A DNA stretch of 34,937 bases. Origin: Algoriphagus antarcticus (GTDB taxonomy: Bacteria; Bacteroidota; Bacteroidia; Cytophagales; Cyclobacteriaceae). The DNA lies in the NCBI RefSeq assembly GCF_002150685.1, contig NZ_MSSW01000088.1:1-34937 (forward strand), written 5' to 3'. The position numbers and the translations under genes were made by a program. Positions 1 through 9,111 of the stretch are shown one piece after another (the stretch's first letter is position 1; each line of letters starts with the position of its first letter). Under the pieces are notes generated by a model that saw only the letters and a program-made list of their open reading frames with translations, was not told the DNA's origin and ran no database searches.

Positions 1-26
1 CTACTGGCAAGATTCCGTATAATCAC
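1..26 (-). mobile_element. MITE-like element, end fragment cut by the window edge
   Basis: The first 26 bases are the reverse complement of the left end of the element at 26036-26171, with one mismatch (A for C at position 10). The rest of this copy lies outside the window. Its boundary is one base before the stop codon of the nuclease gene that ends at 28. If the family makes a 10-bp target duplication as the two complete copies suggest, the duplicated target here would be bases 27-36 (ATTATTTTTT), which includes the stop codon of the gene. Confidence 0.7.
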
Positions 27-27
27 A

Positions 28-3000
28 TTATTTTTTCACCAATCGAATCATTTTAGTCTCTTGACCTTGATTGATATGAAGGTAATAGAATCCTTTTTTC
101 AAGGAAGTATTTCCAAAGTCTAAGCTAAGCTTTCCATTTTTAAATTGAGCTATACCACTTTGCATTACGTTTCCGGCTTCATTGAATAAAACATAAGCAA
201 TATCCAAATCAAGGGGTAAATCCAACTGGACTTCAACTTGCTTCTCCATTGGATTAGGGAATGCCTTTTTAACCTTTGCCTCCACAAAAGAAGGTTCACA
301 CAAAGCAGAATTGGTTGCGCATGGAATAGATCCACAAGCACCTAGCGAAGCGCCATTTTTCAACATGGCAGCTACAGCTTGAGGAGCAACACATAGCGTA
401 TTAGACTTACCGGAATTTCCGTTCACCTTACATACAGCCACCTTATCTCCCTTAGGGCCACATCTCACATCTACTACACAGACTTTCACTTCATCGATGA
501 AGATATTTCCAGCTTGATCTGTCACCGTAAGCGTATATGTGGTCGTTTCAGTCGGAGAAACTACGATGATTTGTCCTGTTTGACCAGTACTCCAAGTGTA
601 AGTATATGGACCAGTGCCACCCATAGCATCTGCCGCACTAAGCGTCGTACTAGACAAAGGCTCATAACCCAAATAAACTACTGCATCTTCACCGGCATTT
701 GAAACAACCGGATCACCAGCTATTAAGCGAACAGAAACTGGCAAGTGATCTGAAGTAGTATTCCCATAATTTTCAATGAGATTGAAAGGAATAAACAAAG
801 TTTCAGAACCCTCGAGATAATTATCATACAACTCATTGGAAAGCGTGATGTGGTCGATCACATTATCGTTGAAGATAAACGATCTTAATCCGGCCTCACT
901 AAGTGAAATCGTGACTCCATCAAAATCAGGATCGGAGATGATCACTTCATACGTACTTGGTCCAGTTCCGATGGATTCATCTAAGTCATCATTGTAGTCG
1001 CCAAGCAAAATGATATTATCGTTGGAATAGTATGCATCCAAACTATCTTTTAGCACTTGTATATCAAATCTTTTACGCAAAAGATCAGCATTGGCTGAGC
1101 CTGATTTTGCGTGAATATTGATAAATCTGATTTGCTCTTTTACACCGTTGATGTCTGCAGTAGCAGTAAGCATCCAAGGCAAACGTCCGCTTGACCAGAA
1201 GGAAGAAGCAGAACCTGTTGGGTAGCCATCGAGCGCATCTGTCAAACCTAATCGAGCTTGATCATAAAGCTCTTCGAACAGCACTTGCTCAGACACTACA
1301 TCAATTACTTCAGTATTGTAGATAAAGCAAATTTTCTGAGCAGGGAAAGTAGGATCCGGGCCGTCAAATGATCTGGAGAATCGATCCGAACAAAGCAATG
1401 CATAACCTGGCAATTGCGCAACAAGGCTAGCTAACAAGTCTTCATCCGAAACTTCCTGAACCGCAATGATATCCGGAAGAGTAGTTTGAAGGACTTTTAA
1501 AGCATTTTCAGCCTGCAAAGTCACATTGCTTGGTCCAAAATTAGTGATAGTCGAACCGAAGAATTCCATATTCCAAGTCATCACATCCAGTGTTTCTGAA
1601 GTAGGAATATCAGAACCAGCGGCTTCATAAGCTGAAGTTCCTGGCACATCTTCAAGGAATCTTGGAAGTAACTGAATCGTTCCTCTGAAACTTCCAAGTA
1701 CACCCGTGATTAGCTGAGCCTCCTTAGGAATCACTCTTCCAATCAAACTACTCACGTCACCATCGATCCGCAGTGCAAGTGTGCCGGTACCATCAAGTAT
1801 ATCATAGTTACTTTCAGGGAAGAATAAGCCCTTTGAAATCACAAAAGAAGCTGCTGGAATACTAACTAGTTGGCCTTCTAAGCTTGCGTTAATTTCAGTG
1901 ATTGATACTATCTGTGGTGAAACTGTTGATCCACTGCTGATCAATTCAACTTTAGTCACATCCACAAGTTGGACTTGCTGATTGAATGCTCCAATGCTTC
2001 CTGTTAATTCCAATTCATCACCAATCTCATATACATCCATGCCATGGATTTGAGCATCAAAAACAGCGATTCCGCCAGTGGCATCTTGAATAAATGCCGG
2101 ACCGCCAAGTTGATCGCTGGCTGTTAACACTCCTTTTATGATGAGTTTTGTTCCCTGTGATTTGGTTCTCGCAACTGCAATCGAAACTGATTCTGGATCA
2201 GGATCAGGATTGACGATGACGCCTCCAAAGCTCTGACCGGTATTGATTGCATTATAAGTTTTGGCTATTGCTTCTGCAGACCAAGTGAAGTCTTCATACT
2301 TGCTTCCTGTGCCCTGAAGCTGAAGAGAGAATCCTACAGGTGTGCTTCCAGTTTCGACTACATTAACATCTGTGCTTGCTAATCCATCAGCTAGTCCGCC
2401 TACTGCAGTAAAGCCGCCTTCATAACTCAAAAATTGAACGACTTCATCCGAAGAGTTTACTAATGCAAATCCATCTGGAGCGCCATTTTGTAATCCAGCG
2501 ATTGCGAAGAAAAGTGTTCCAAAGCCATTGTCTTGATCAGCAAAAGTACCAGACAAATTAGTAGTGCCATAAGGCGCTCCGCCATTACCATTGTAAAGCA
2601 CGATTTTCCATCCTGCCAAATCAAGCCCTGCTGTTCCAGCCAATTCAATTCCTTCCTCTGTATCTGCACCTGCGTTGTCGTAATGGAATTCATTCACAAA
2701 TACAACAGGCTCACCTAAAAAGGTTTGACTGCCATTTGATGCTCCGAACGTACTTAACTTTGCGCTTTCCCAAGTGAAATCCGTGTAAAGCGAACCAGAA
2801 CCTGCCAGCTGCAATGACAAACCGATTGGTTCAGATCCAGGTTCGAAAACACCAATATCAGTGCTTAATATCCCATCTGCCGGCCCACCTACTGCGGTGA
2901 AAGCTCCTTCGTAACTTAAAAACTGAACTACAGTTCCATTATCCACTAATGCCATCGCATCAGGAGCTCCATTTTGGATTCCGTTAGCAGGATAAGCAAT

Positions 3001-3270
3001 TGTGAAAAAACCGAAACCATTTGAAACATTGGCTAAGGTTCCGGAAAGTGCCGTGGTGTTGTAAACTGTACCACCTGAACCATTGTAAAGTACCAGCGAC
3101 CAGCCTGTAAGGTCTGTCCCAGCTGGACCTGCGATTTCAATAGACTCACCGGCATCTGCCCCGGCATTATCATAATGAATCTCATTGATAAACACTTCTT
3201 GGGCAAAACTTGCAACGGAGAAGCAGAGCAAGCTGACTAAAAGTGTAACATTTCGTAGCGTTTTAAACAT
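28..3270 (-). CDS. Secreted endonuclease/exonuclease/phosphatase-family protein with two lamin-tail domains and T9SS sorting tail
   Basis: A 1080-residue exported protein. Residues 1-24 form a signal peptide ending SFAQ. Two homologous lamin-tail-like domains follow (about 25-185 and 190-345), both opening with NE(I/F)HYDNAGAD. A beta-rich OB-fold/DUF5689-like region covers about 355-540. The endonuclease/exonuclease/phosphatase domain spans about 560-850 and shows WNMEFFG near 568, AVQEVSD, LLGDYNDD near 757 and the closing SDHLPV near 842, so the metal and catalytic residues of the family are present. An Ig/PKD-like segment and a Cys-rich stretch follow. The last 80 residues begin FPNPMEKQ and end in a beta-sandwich with KMIRLVKK, typical of type IX secretion sorting domains. 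It is probably a surface or released nuclease or phosphodiesterase; the substrate is inferred, not seen. It appears monocistronic. Confidence 0.9.
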   Translation of the reverse strand: MFKTLRNVTLLVSLLCFSVASFAQEVFINEIHYDNAGADAGESIEIAGPAGTDLTGWSLVLYNGSGGTVYNTTALSGTLANVSNGFGFFTIAYPANGIQNGAPDAMALVDNGTVVQFLSYEGAFTAVGGPADGILSTDIGVFEPGSEPIGLSLQLAGSGSLYTDFTWESAKLSTFGASNGSQTFLGEPVVFVNEFHYDNAGADTEEGIELAGTAGLDLAGWKIVLYNGNGGAPYGTTNLSGTFADQDNGFGTLFFAIAGLQNGAPDGFALVNSSDEVVQFLSYEGGFTAVGGLADGLASTDVNVVETGSTPVGFSLQLQGTGSKYEDFTWSAEAIAKTYNAINTGQSFGGVIVNPDPDPESVSIAVARTKSQGTKLIIKGVLTASDQLGGPAFIQDATGGIAVFDAQIHGMDVYEIGDELELTGSIGAFNQQVQLVDVTKVELISSGSTVSPQIVSITEINASLEGQLVSIPAASFVISKGLFFPESNYDILDGTGTLALRIDGDVSSLIGRVIPKEAQLITGVLGSFRGTIQLLPRFLEDVPGTSAYEAAGSDIPTSETLDVMTWNMEFFGSTITNFGPSNVTLQAENALKVLQTTLPDIIAVQEVSDEDLLASLVAQLPGYALLCSDRFSRSFDGPDPTFPAQKICFIYNTEVIDVVSEQVLFEELYDQARLGLTDALDGYPTGSASSFWSSGRLPWMLTATADINGVKEQIRFINIHAKSGSANADLLRKRFDIQVLKDSLDAYYSNDNIILLGDYNDDLDESIGTGPSTYEVIISDPDFDGVTISLSEAGLRSFIFNDNVIDHITLSNELYDNYLEGSETLFIPFNLIENYGNTTSDHLPVSVRLIAGDPVVSNAGEDAVVYLGYEPLSSTTLSAADAMGGTGPYTYTWSTGQTGQIIVVSPTETTTYTLTVTDQAGNIFIDEVKVCVVDVRCGPKGDKVAVCKVNGNSGKSNTLCVAPQAVAAMLKNGASLGACGSIPCATNSALCEPSFVEAKVKKAFPNPMEKQVEVQLDLPLDLDIAYVLFNEAGNVMQSGIAQFKNGKLSLDFGNTSLKKGFYYLHINQGQETKMIRLVKK

Positions 3271-3500
3271 ATAGCTGGATTTAAATTAGGACACTAAGAT
3301 GGAGAAATACCGGAAATTTGAGGTCTTCTACTTCGTTATTAAAATGTTATGGAATGGAGTCAAGACTTCATCCTAAAAAACTTCAGCCCAAAACGACTGA
3401 TCTTTTGTACTTTAGCTCTCCCGGTTCTAAAATTCAATTTTCCCAAAAGATTGATTTATTAAAAAATCGAAACCTAGTAACCAGCTGAATCTTGAAAACC

Positions 3501-3872
3501 ATGAAAAATTTAACATTCCTTTTACTTCTTAGCCTTGTACTAAGCTTCGGATGTAAAGAAGACGAAGAACCCGCTTTAGTCTGTGGCACCGCTGATCCGG
3601 TGGCAAATCTCCCTTGGTTAAACACCTTCGCCAAAGAGTTGAACGATTCGTATTATGGAGTATATTTTTATGTCACTGCTGGCACTTACCAAGATCAACA
3701 AGTTTTTTTGATTAAAAACTGCTGTCCTAATTGTAACACAATTACCTTTGTTTATGCTTGCGGTGGAGAAGTGTTGGGATCCCTAGGTAGAGATGGTTTA
3801 GGTATCGATGCAACCGAGATCAAAGAAGAGGTAATCATTTGGAGAGGAACCGGTTTTGCGTGTACCGTTTGA
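3501..3872 (+). CDS. Small lipoprotein of unknown function
   Basis: A 123-residue protein starting at ATG 3501; a TTG nine bases upstream would add only MKT. The N-terminus is a lipoprotein signal peptide with lipobox LSFGC, followed by the acidic linker KEDEEP that often follows lipidated cysteines in Bacteroidota. The mature part has the phrase DPVANLPWLNTF and a CCPNC motif, with cysteines spaced like those in small Bacteroidota lipoproteins of the DUF6970 style. It probably sits in the outer or inner membrane. No catalytic motif is visible and I do not recognise a specific function. It stands alone, with a hairpin and T-run after its stop. Confidence 0.75.
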   Translation: MKNLTFLLLLSLVLSFGCKEDEEPALVCGTADPVANLPWLNTFAKELNDSYYGVYFYVTAGTYQDQQVFLIKNCCPNCNTITFVYACGGEVLGSLGRDGLGIDATEIKEEVIIWRGTGFACTV

Positions 3873-3892
3873 TGATAGGGATTAGGCAGGTG

Positions 3893-3926
3893 AGCTACCC
3901 CAAAATAGTAATAGAGTAGCTTTTTT
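3893..3926 (+). terminator. Possible rho-independent terminator
   Basis: AGCTAC at 3893 pairs with GTAGCT at 3916, followed by a run of T. It lies about 20 bases after the lipoprotein stop. The stem is only six base pairs with a 17-base loop, so it is a weak candidate. The rest of the 3873-4215 gap holds the hairpin repeat at 3987 and no gene that I can support. Confidence 0.4.
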
Positions 3927-3986
3927 GATCCGATTGACCAGGAGCCAATTTTCATTAATGATTGAATTATTCTTCAGCACTGCACC

Positions 3987-4010
3987 GTGGTCTGTGTCTT
4001 CACAGACCAC
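3987..4010. repeat. GTGGTCTGTG hairpin repeat, perfect copy
   Basis: Ten-base arms GTGGTCTGTG and CACAGACCAC are perfectly complementary around a TCTT loop. Near-perfect relatives occur at 34416-34438 and 20699-20720, with half or degenerate copies near 20747, 22929 and 27332. All lie between genes, so this is a dispersed palindromic repeat family rather than a gene-specific terminator; there is no T-run after it. Confidence 0.75.
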
Positions 4011-4215
4011 TATTATTTTAACTTCCGAATTGTCGACACAGATCAGGGCGCGGCAAAGCTAATTGAGTAGGGGGTATTCTAGAATTCAAAATCAGGGAAA
4101 ATAGAAAGATGTACTTGCCCTAGGCCCTACGGAACAACGCCCATTCCAACGCTTTGCCTTGGCTCACTAGATGAGTGAGTTGTTTAGACTTCAACTTTTA
4201 CTTCCATGATATCAG

Positions 4216-4683
4216 CTAGGAGCTAATACTTCTGGCTATTTCCTCCCCAATCTTCATCAGTGCATCACTTTCTACCTTGGTGAAATCATACGGTACCGGC
4301 TTGGCGATGCCCAGGGTTCCATACAGTTTGCCTTCCAACAACATTGGGACGGCGATGGATCCTTCCACTTTGGTTTCTTTTGCAGCTGGCCGAGCTACAC
4401 CGGAATCATCGGTTTGCAAATTGCACATTTCCACCGGAGTCTTTCGCTCAGCTGCGATTCCGGCCATTCCCTTTCCGATAGGAATGGAAGACATCTTAGG
4501 CAAAAGGAAGTCAGGTATTCCTTTATGGGATTTGAGTATCAATAGATTGGTCGAATTGTCAAGCTCGTGGATGGTTCCGGTAGTACAATCAAAGGACGAA
4601 ATGATGGTTTCCAGCAATTCTTGCCAGTTGATATCTCCTGATGTTTCCTTGATGGAATTGATAATTGATTCTGAGTGGTTCAT
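4216..4683 (-). CDS. GAF domain-containing protein
   Basis: A 155-residue protein that is almost entirely one GAF domain. The segment FDCTTGTIHELD leads into the fold, and the central block IGKGMAGIAAERKTPVEMCNLQTDDSG followed by EGSIAVPMLLEGKLYGTLGIAKP is characteristic. There is no kinase, cyclase or output domain, so it is a stand-alone small-molecule or redox sensor, or an fRMsr-like enzyme. The conserved cysteines of free methionine-sulfoxide reductases are not arranged as expected, so a sensor role is more likely. It is cytoplasmic, with no signal peptide. The neighbouring genes give no partner. Confidence 0.85.
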   Translation of the reverse strand: MNHSESIINSIKETSGDINWQELLETIISSFDCTTGTIHELDNSTNLLILKSHKGIPDFLLPKMSSIPIGKGMAGIAAERKTPVEMCNLQTDDSGVARPAAKETKVEGSIAVPMLLEGKLYGTLGIAKPVPYDFTKVESDALMKIGEEIARSISS

Positions 4684-5117
4684 GGTTACAATTGACTAGG
4701 TAAAATGATTTTATGGGTCGGTCTTGGCTTCAAAGAGAAGTTTATTTTCATGCACTACAAAACTTTTTCAAAATTGAATGAAAGCTTTTTTTCCTCAAAG
4801 GGGATTTAGATGATTTCAGTATGCGGACTTTCTATATACCGCAACGGAAGCTCTAGGCTTGTCGGCCATTGAGAAAATACGAATCATCGTGTTCTCTACT
4901 AATTCAACTGATTTCATGTCTTCCAATAGTCCCTTTTCAAGCAAAAAGCTTCAAAAAGATGAATAAGGTAGAGAGCAGATTTTAGGAAGGTTGAGCAGGG
5001 ATTTCTACACCCTGCGGAGATAGTTCAGCTCCGGAACTGTTGATATGGCGCTATATGCCCACTAATCGCTTTGGAATGTTCCTTGCCCCATTTAGAATAG
5101 GAAAAAACAAAAACATC
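4684..5117. other. Gap without a supported gene
   Basis: This stretch separates the divergent GAF gene and the DJ-1/PfpI operon and should hold both promoters. I see no coding potential and only a short inverted repeat (AGTTC/GAACT, 5025-5040) just upstream of the operon. A longer reading frame into the PfpI gene opens at 5040 but its first 26 codons do not look like protein of that family. Confidence 0.4.
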
Positions 5118-5684
5118 ATGAAAAATCTAAGCAATAAAAAAGTAGCCATTCTGGTAACGGATGGATTTGAACAATCAGAATTTTCAGAACCAAAAAAAGC
5201 GGTAGAATCTGCAGGTGCCACAGTGCATGTGGTGAGTCTGGAAAAAGGACCTATTAAGTCTTGGAAGGATGGAGATTGGGGTAGCGAATTTCAAGTTGAC
5301 AAAACAATAGATGAGGTTTCGGTTGCTGATTACGATTCCTTGATCATACCAGGTGGCATAATCAATCCGGATTACTTGAGAAGAAATAGCAAAGCAGTAG
5401 AGTTTGTAAGAAGCTTCGTGGAGCATAACAAACCAGTCTCAGCTATCTGTCACGGACCATGGTTGTTGGCAGAAGCGGGAGTATTGAAAGGCCGTAAAAT
5501 AACTTCTTTCCCAAGTATCAAGACGGATATAATTAATGCGGGAGCCATCTGGGTCGACGAAGAGGTGGTCGTAGATGCAGGATTAACCACGTCAAGATCT
5601 CCTGAGGATTTACCTGCTTTCTGCAAGAAAGTGGTAGAAGAAATAGCCGAAGGAAAGCATTCTAAAATGTCGGAATCGGCATAA
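5118..5684 (+). CDS. DJ-1/PfpI family protein (class I glutamine amidotransferase-like)
   Basis: A 188-residue protein starting at ATG 5118 (MKNLSNKKVAIL). The upstream extension to 5040 is rejected because family members start just before the first beta strand. Visible features are TDGFEQSEF with the likely catalytic acid Glu21, the IIPGGI strand-turn, and the nucleophile elbow AICHGPW with Cys111-His112. The WKDGDWGSEFQVD segment is typical of the PfpI/YhbO/YraA clade, whose members act in protein or nucleotide deglycation, chaperoning or general stress resistance. It is the first gene of a four-gene run with small gaps (48, 67 and -14 bases), so it is probably co-transcribed with the dehydrogenase, NDH-2-like and SDR genes. 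Confidence 0.9.
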   Translation: MKNLSNKKVAILVTDGFEQSEFSEPKKAVESAGATVHVVSLEKGPIKSWKDGDWGSEFQVDKTIDEVSVADYDSLIIPGGIINPDYLRRNSKAVEFVRSFVEHNKPVSAICHGPWLLAEAGVLKGRKITSFPSIKTDIINAGAIWVDEEVVVDAGLTTSRSPEDLPAFCKKVVEEIAEGKHSKMSESA

Positions 5685-5732
5685 TCAGAATCATTAAAGT
5701 AAAAAATAATATTCACATAAAAAATTAAAATC

Positions 5733-6848
5733 ATGGAAGCAGAAACAAAAATATTGGACAAAGCAATGCAGAAAACAAGCAAAGGGTTTAGCGTCAAAGG
5801 CTATGGAGCTCAAGGAGCATCTGGCGATAAAACGACCTTGAAGAAAATGGATGTCGACCGCGCAAACCCAAAAGCAGATGAAGTTCTAATTGAGGTGCTC
5901 TATTGCGGAGTATGCCATAGTGATATACACCAAGTGAATAACGACTGGGAAAATACACGCTATCCATGTGTACCCGGTCATGAGGTTATTGGTAAAATTG
6001 TCGAAACAGGAAGTAAAGTCACAAAATTCAAAGCCGGTCAAATTGTAGGCGTTGGCTGTATGATAGATAGCTGCCAAACCTGCGATCCCTGCAAAAATGG
6101 CGATGAGCAATTTTGCGCGGGCGAACATGGACCAACCATGACGTACAATGGCTATTTCAGAGATCCTGAATCTGATTACAATACCTTCGGTGGGTTTTCA
6201 TCACATATTGTTTCCAAAGAAGCGTTTGTATTAACCATTCCTGAAAAACTTGAGCTTTCATCTGCAGCTCCCATTCTTTGTGCCGGGGTGACTACTTATG
6301 GGCCTATGAAACATTGGGGTGTAAAAGAAGGCGATAATGTTGCTGTAGTTGGTATTGGCGGATTGGGCCACATGGCTGTTCAAATAGCAAAAACTATGGG
6401 TGCAAAAGTTACGGCCATTACAAGTCACGAATCGAAAAAAGAAGAAGCCAAGGCATTGGGTGCTGATGATGTAATAGTATCGACAGACGAAGATGCCATG
6501 ACAAAGAATGCCTTGCGATACGATTATATATTAATCACGATTCCAGTGCCATTTGATATCAACGATTACATTAATTTACTCACTTACCGTGGCAGTTTAA
6601 TTACAGTAGGGCTTTTAGGCGAATACAAACTGCCCACAAATAATATGAACGTCGCCATGTTTAATCGTACCCTTGGAGGTTCTTTTATAGGTAGTATTTC
6701 TGAAACTCAAGAGATCCTCGATTTCTGTGCAAAACATGATATAGCGCCAGAAGTAGAAATGATAAATATCAATCAAGTGAATAATGCTTTTGACAATATC
6801 AAGAATGAAGATGTTCGTTTTCGATATGTTATAGATATGAGTGAATAA
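5733..6848 (+). CDS. Zinc-dependent NAD(P)-linked alcohol dehydrogenase (cinnamyl-alcohol/YahK-like)
   Basis: A 371-residue medium-chain dehydrogenase/reductase. The GVCHSD motif supplies the catalytic zinc ligand Cys61, and PGHE supplies His83 and Glu84. The structural zinc lobe has Cys114, Cys117, Cys120 and Cys128. The Rossmann motif GIGGLGH is followed by the TSHESKKEEAKALGAD segment; a serine and lysine after the second strand fit NADP preference, as in the cinnamyl-alcohol/YahK aldehyde reductase group. The family reduces aldehydes to alcohols. The N-terminus is about 20 residues longer than usual (MEAETKILDKAMQ...), and a shorter start at Met12 is possible. Its place beside PfpI, NDH-2-like and SDR genes suggests aldehyde or redox stress handling. 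Confidence 0.92.
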   Translation: MEAETKILDKAMQKTSKGFSVKGYGAQGASGDKTTLKKMDVDRANPKADEVLIEVLYCGVCHSDIHQVNNDWENTRYPCVPGHEVIGKIVETGSKVTKFKAGQIVGVGCMIDSCQTCDPCKNGDEQFCAGEHGPTMTYNGYFRDPESDYNTFGGFSSHIVSKEAFVLTIPEKLELSSAAPILCAGVTTYGPMKHWGVKEGDNVAVVGIGGLGHMAVQIAKTMGAKVTAITSHESKKEEAKALGADDVIVSTDEDAMTKNALRYDYILITIPVPFDINDYINLLTYRGSLITVGLLGEYKLPTNNMNVAMFNRTLGGSFIGSISETQEILDFCAKHDIAPEVEMININQVNNAFDNIKNEDVRFRYVIDMSE

Positions 6849-6915
6849 CTTCTAAAAATAGAAGTGATGTAGTCACTATCTCAACTTAACGCGAATTGAT
6901 GGAGGAGGAAAGGAA

Positions 6916-8253
6916 ATGGAAGATAAAAATATAGTAATAATTGGAGGCGGCTTTGCTGGTATCAACTTGGCAATGGATTTGGCCGGTGCAGAAGGAATAA
7001 ATGTCACTTTGGTTGACAAAAATAACTATAACCATTTTACCCCTTTACTCTATCAATTGGCCGCGGGGTTTTTAGATGTTTCAAGTATAAGCATACCTTT
7101 TAGAACGTTATTTAAGGGAAAAAAGAACCTCCATTTCAGGATGGGAGAGTTGGAGAAAATAATTCCTGAGGAGCGCAAGGTCGTCCTGCCTGCAGAAACC
7201 ATTTCTTACGACTACCTCGTGATTGCTACGGGCACCAAACCCAATTATTTTGGAATGGAAAATATCCAGAAATACGCCCTTCCGATGAAATCGATTGATG
7301 ATGCGGTTAGGTTGAGAAATTTCCTTTTAAGCGAAACCGAAAAATATATTCAATCTGATGACGAGGTTGAAAAGCGTAAGATGCGAAATATCGTGATCGC
7401 AGGAGCCGGTCCGTCTGGAGTTGAGTTGGCAGGAATTCTATCAGAAGTTCGAAATCAGATTCTCGAGGATATTTACCCCGAGTTGGATGAGGACAGGATG
7501 AATATTTATTTGGTCGACGCTGCCTCATCTGTACTTCCCCCAATGGCTGAAAAGTCGCAAAAATATGCTCGGAAATGCCTTGAGGATATGGGTGTTCATG
7601 TGCAGTTAGAGAAAATGGTTTCGGACTACAAAGAAGATAAAGTTGAGTTCAAAGATGGTAGTTTCATCGAAACAAAAACGCTGATTTGGGCAGCGGGAGT
7701 GACTGGGTTTCGACTGGATGGATTTCCAGATGATTGCTATCAAAAAGGAAATCGGCTGAAGGTGAATGAATATAATGAAGTAGCCGGTACGGAAAATATT
7801 TATGCGATTGGTGATTCCTGTATCATGACCTCAGATCCGAATTTCCAAAAAGGACACCCTCAGCTGGCAAGCGTAGCCAAACAACAGGGAGAAGCAATGG
7901 CAAAGAATTTTATGGCCCTTGTCAAAGGTCAGAAGCAAGAACCGTTTAAATACAAAGATAAAGGCACTATGGCCATTATTGGTCGCAATAGGGCAGTGGC
8001 CGACCTTACTTTTCCAGAAAAAACCATCACCGGCTGGACGGCTTGGGTTGCATGGATTACGGTGCATCTCTTTTTGCTCTTAAGCTATAGAAATCAGGTC
8101 AGAACCATGTGGAACTGGGCGAACAGCTTTTTCAGTGATGGTCACTCGCAAGGAATACTCGTGGGACAACTCCCTAAAAGATCGTCGCCAGAAGATAAAA
8201 TGAATGAAAATGATTTTCCACTAATTAAATCCGAGAAAAATGAAACGATTTGA
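6916..8253 (+). CDS. NDH-2 type NAD(P)H:quinone oxidoreductase (FAD/NAD-binding)
   Basis: A 445-residue flavoprotein. The FAD motif IIGGGFAG is at residues 8-15, the NAD(P) motif AGAGPSG at 162-168, and the second FAD-binding sequence IYAIGDS at 295-301. The HPQLASVAKQQG stretch near 314-325 matches the conserved quinone-side segment of type II NADH dehydrogenases. The C-terminal segment WVAWITVHLFLLL is amphipathic to hydrophobic and would anchor the protein on the inner membrane. The enzyme transfers electrons from NADH to quinone without pumping. An AGGAGG-type ribosome site lies just before the ATG (GGAGGAGGAAAGG), which is unusually strong for this phylum. Its 3' end overlaps the next gene by 14 bases, so translation is probably coupled. 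Confidence 0.93.
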   Translation: MEDKNIVIIGGGFAGINLAMDLAGAEGINVTLVDKNNYNHFTPLLYQLAAGFLDVSSISIPFRTLFKGKKNLHFRMGELEKIIPEERKVVLPAETISYDYLVIATGTKPNYFGMENIQKYALPMKSIDDAVRLRNFLLSETEKYIQSDDEVEKRKMRNIVIAGAGPSGVELAGILSEVRNQILEDIYPELDEDRMNIYLVDAASSVLPPMAEKSQKYARKCLEDMGVHVQLEKMVSDYKEDKVEFKDGSFIETKTLIWAAGVTGFRLDGFPDDCYQKGNRLKVNEYNEVAGTENIYAIGDSCIMTSDPNFQKGHPQLASVAKQQGEAMAKNFMALVKGQKQEPFKYKDKGTMAIIGRNRAVADLTFPEKTITGWTAWVAWITVHLFLLLSYRNQVRTMWNWANSFFSDGHSQGILVGQLPKRSSPEDKMNENDFPLIKSEKNETI

Positions 8254-9007
8254 AAACAAAGTAGTCATCATAACTGGAGGATCCGGACAAATAGGATTTA
8301 CAACTGCTAAACGAATGGGCAGTGAAGGGGCTAAGATTTTGCTGGTTGACATCGATGAGGAAAGCCTCAAAGAGAAAGAAAAAGAGGCTAAAGAAAGTAA
8401 CTATGAGATGTCCTACACGGTGGCAGATGTCACAAAACCTGAGGATGTAGAAAGATATGTTGAAACTGCAATTGAGCGATATGGTAAAATTGATATGTTT
8501 TTTAATAATGCCGGAATTGAAGGTGTGGTGCAACCAATCCCTGACTATCCTGTCGACATGTTTGATAAAGTCTTGGCAGTAAATGTCAAAGGTGTATTTC
8601 TCGGGATGAAATATGTGATTCCAAAAATTGAAGATGGTGGTAGCATTGTGATTACCTCGTCTGTTGCGGGACTAACGGGCACAGCAGGAATGGTGGCTTA
8701 CAATACCAGCAAGCACGCCACCATAGGAATAATGCGAGTAGCGGCCAAAGAATTAGCAGATCGGAAAATACGGGTAAATACTGTGCATCCCGGTGTAGTG
8801 GATAGCCGAATGATGCGATCTCTTGAAGAAGGAATTAATCCCGGACACGGTGATGCGGTAAAAGAAAAATTTGTAGAAATGATTCCGTTGGGCAGATACG
8901 CAAAGCCAAAAGATGTGAGTGATATGGTTACTTTTCTTTTTTCAGATGAAAGCAGCTATGTGCACGGCAGCCAATTTGTGGTTGATGGCGGATTTACAGA
9001 ACAGTAA
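8240..9007 (+). CDS. SDR family oxidoreductase
   Basis: A 255-residue classical short-chain dehydrogenase. The cofactor motif TGGSGQIG lies at 12-19, NNAG at 89-92, and the catalytic Ser140/141, Tyr154 and Lys158 appear in ITSSVAG and YNTSKH. An aspartate after the second strand (LLVDID) suggests NAD(H) preference. The C-terminal SSYVHGSQFVVDGGFT is the usual oligomer/substrate segment. The substrate is unknown. It overlaps the NDH-2-like gene by 14 bases and closes the operon. Confidence 0.92.
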   Translation: MKRFENKVVIITGGSGQIGFTTAKRMGSEGAKILLVDIDEESLKEKEKEAKESNYEMSYTVADVTKPEDVERYVETAIERYGKIDMFFNNAGIEGVVQPIPDYPVDMFDKVLAVNVKGVFLGMKYVIPKIEDGGSIVITSSVAGLTGTAGMVAYNTSKHATIGIMRVAAKELADRKIRVNTVHPGVVDSRMMRSLEEGINPGHGDAVKEKFVEMIPLGRYAKPKDVSDMVTFLFSDESSYVHGSQFVVDGGFTEQ

Positions 9008-9111
9008 TTTTACATTTTGAATGAAGCACTGGAAAAAAGATTGAAATAGGACTGCTGAAGAACATCAATGAATGGGAAAGCTATTCCACACATCTCTGTA
9101 TTCCATATTAA

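Noticed and set aside
514..3215. Several 60-80 residue frames on both strands inside the nuclease gene
   Set aside because: They are shadow frames of a convincing 1080-residue coding sequence; the minus-strand ones are other-frame readings of the lamin-tail repeats.
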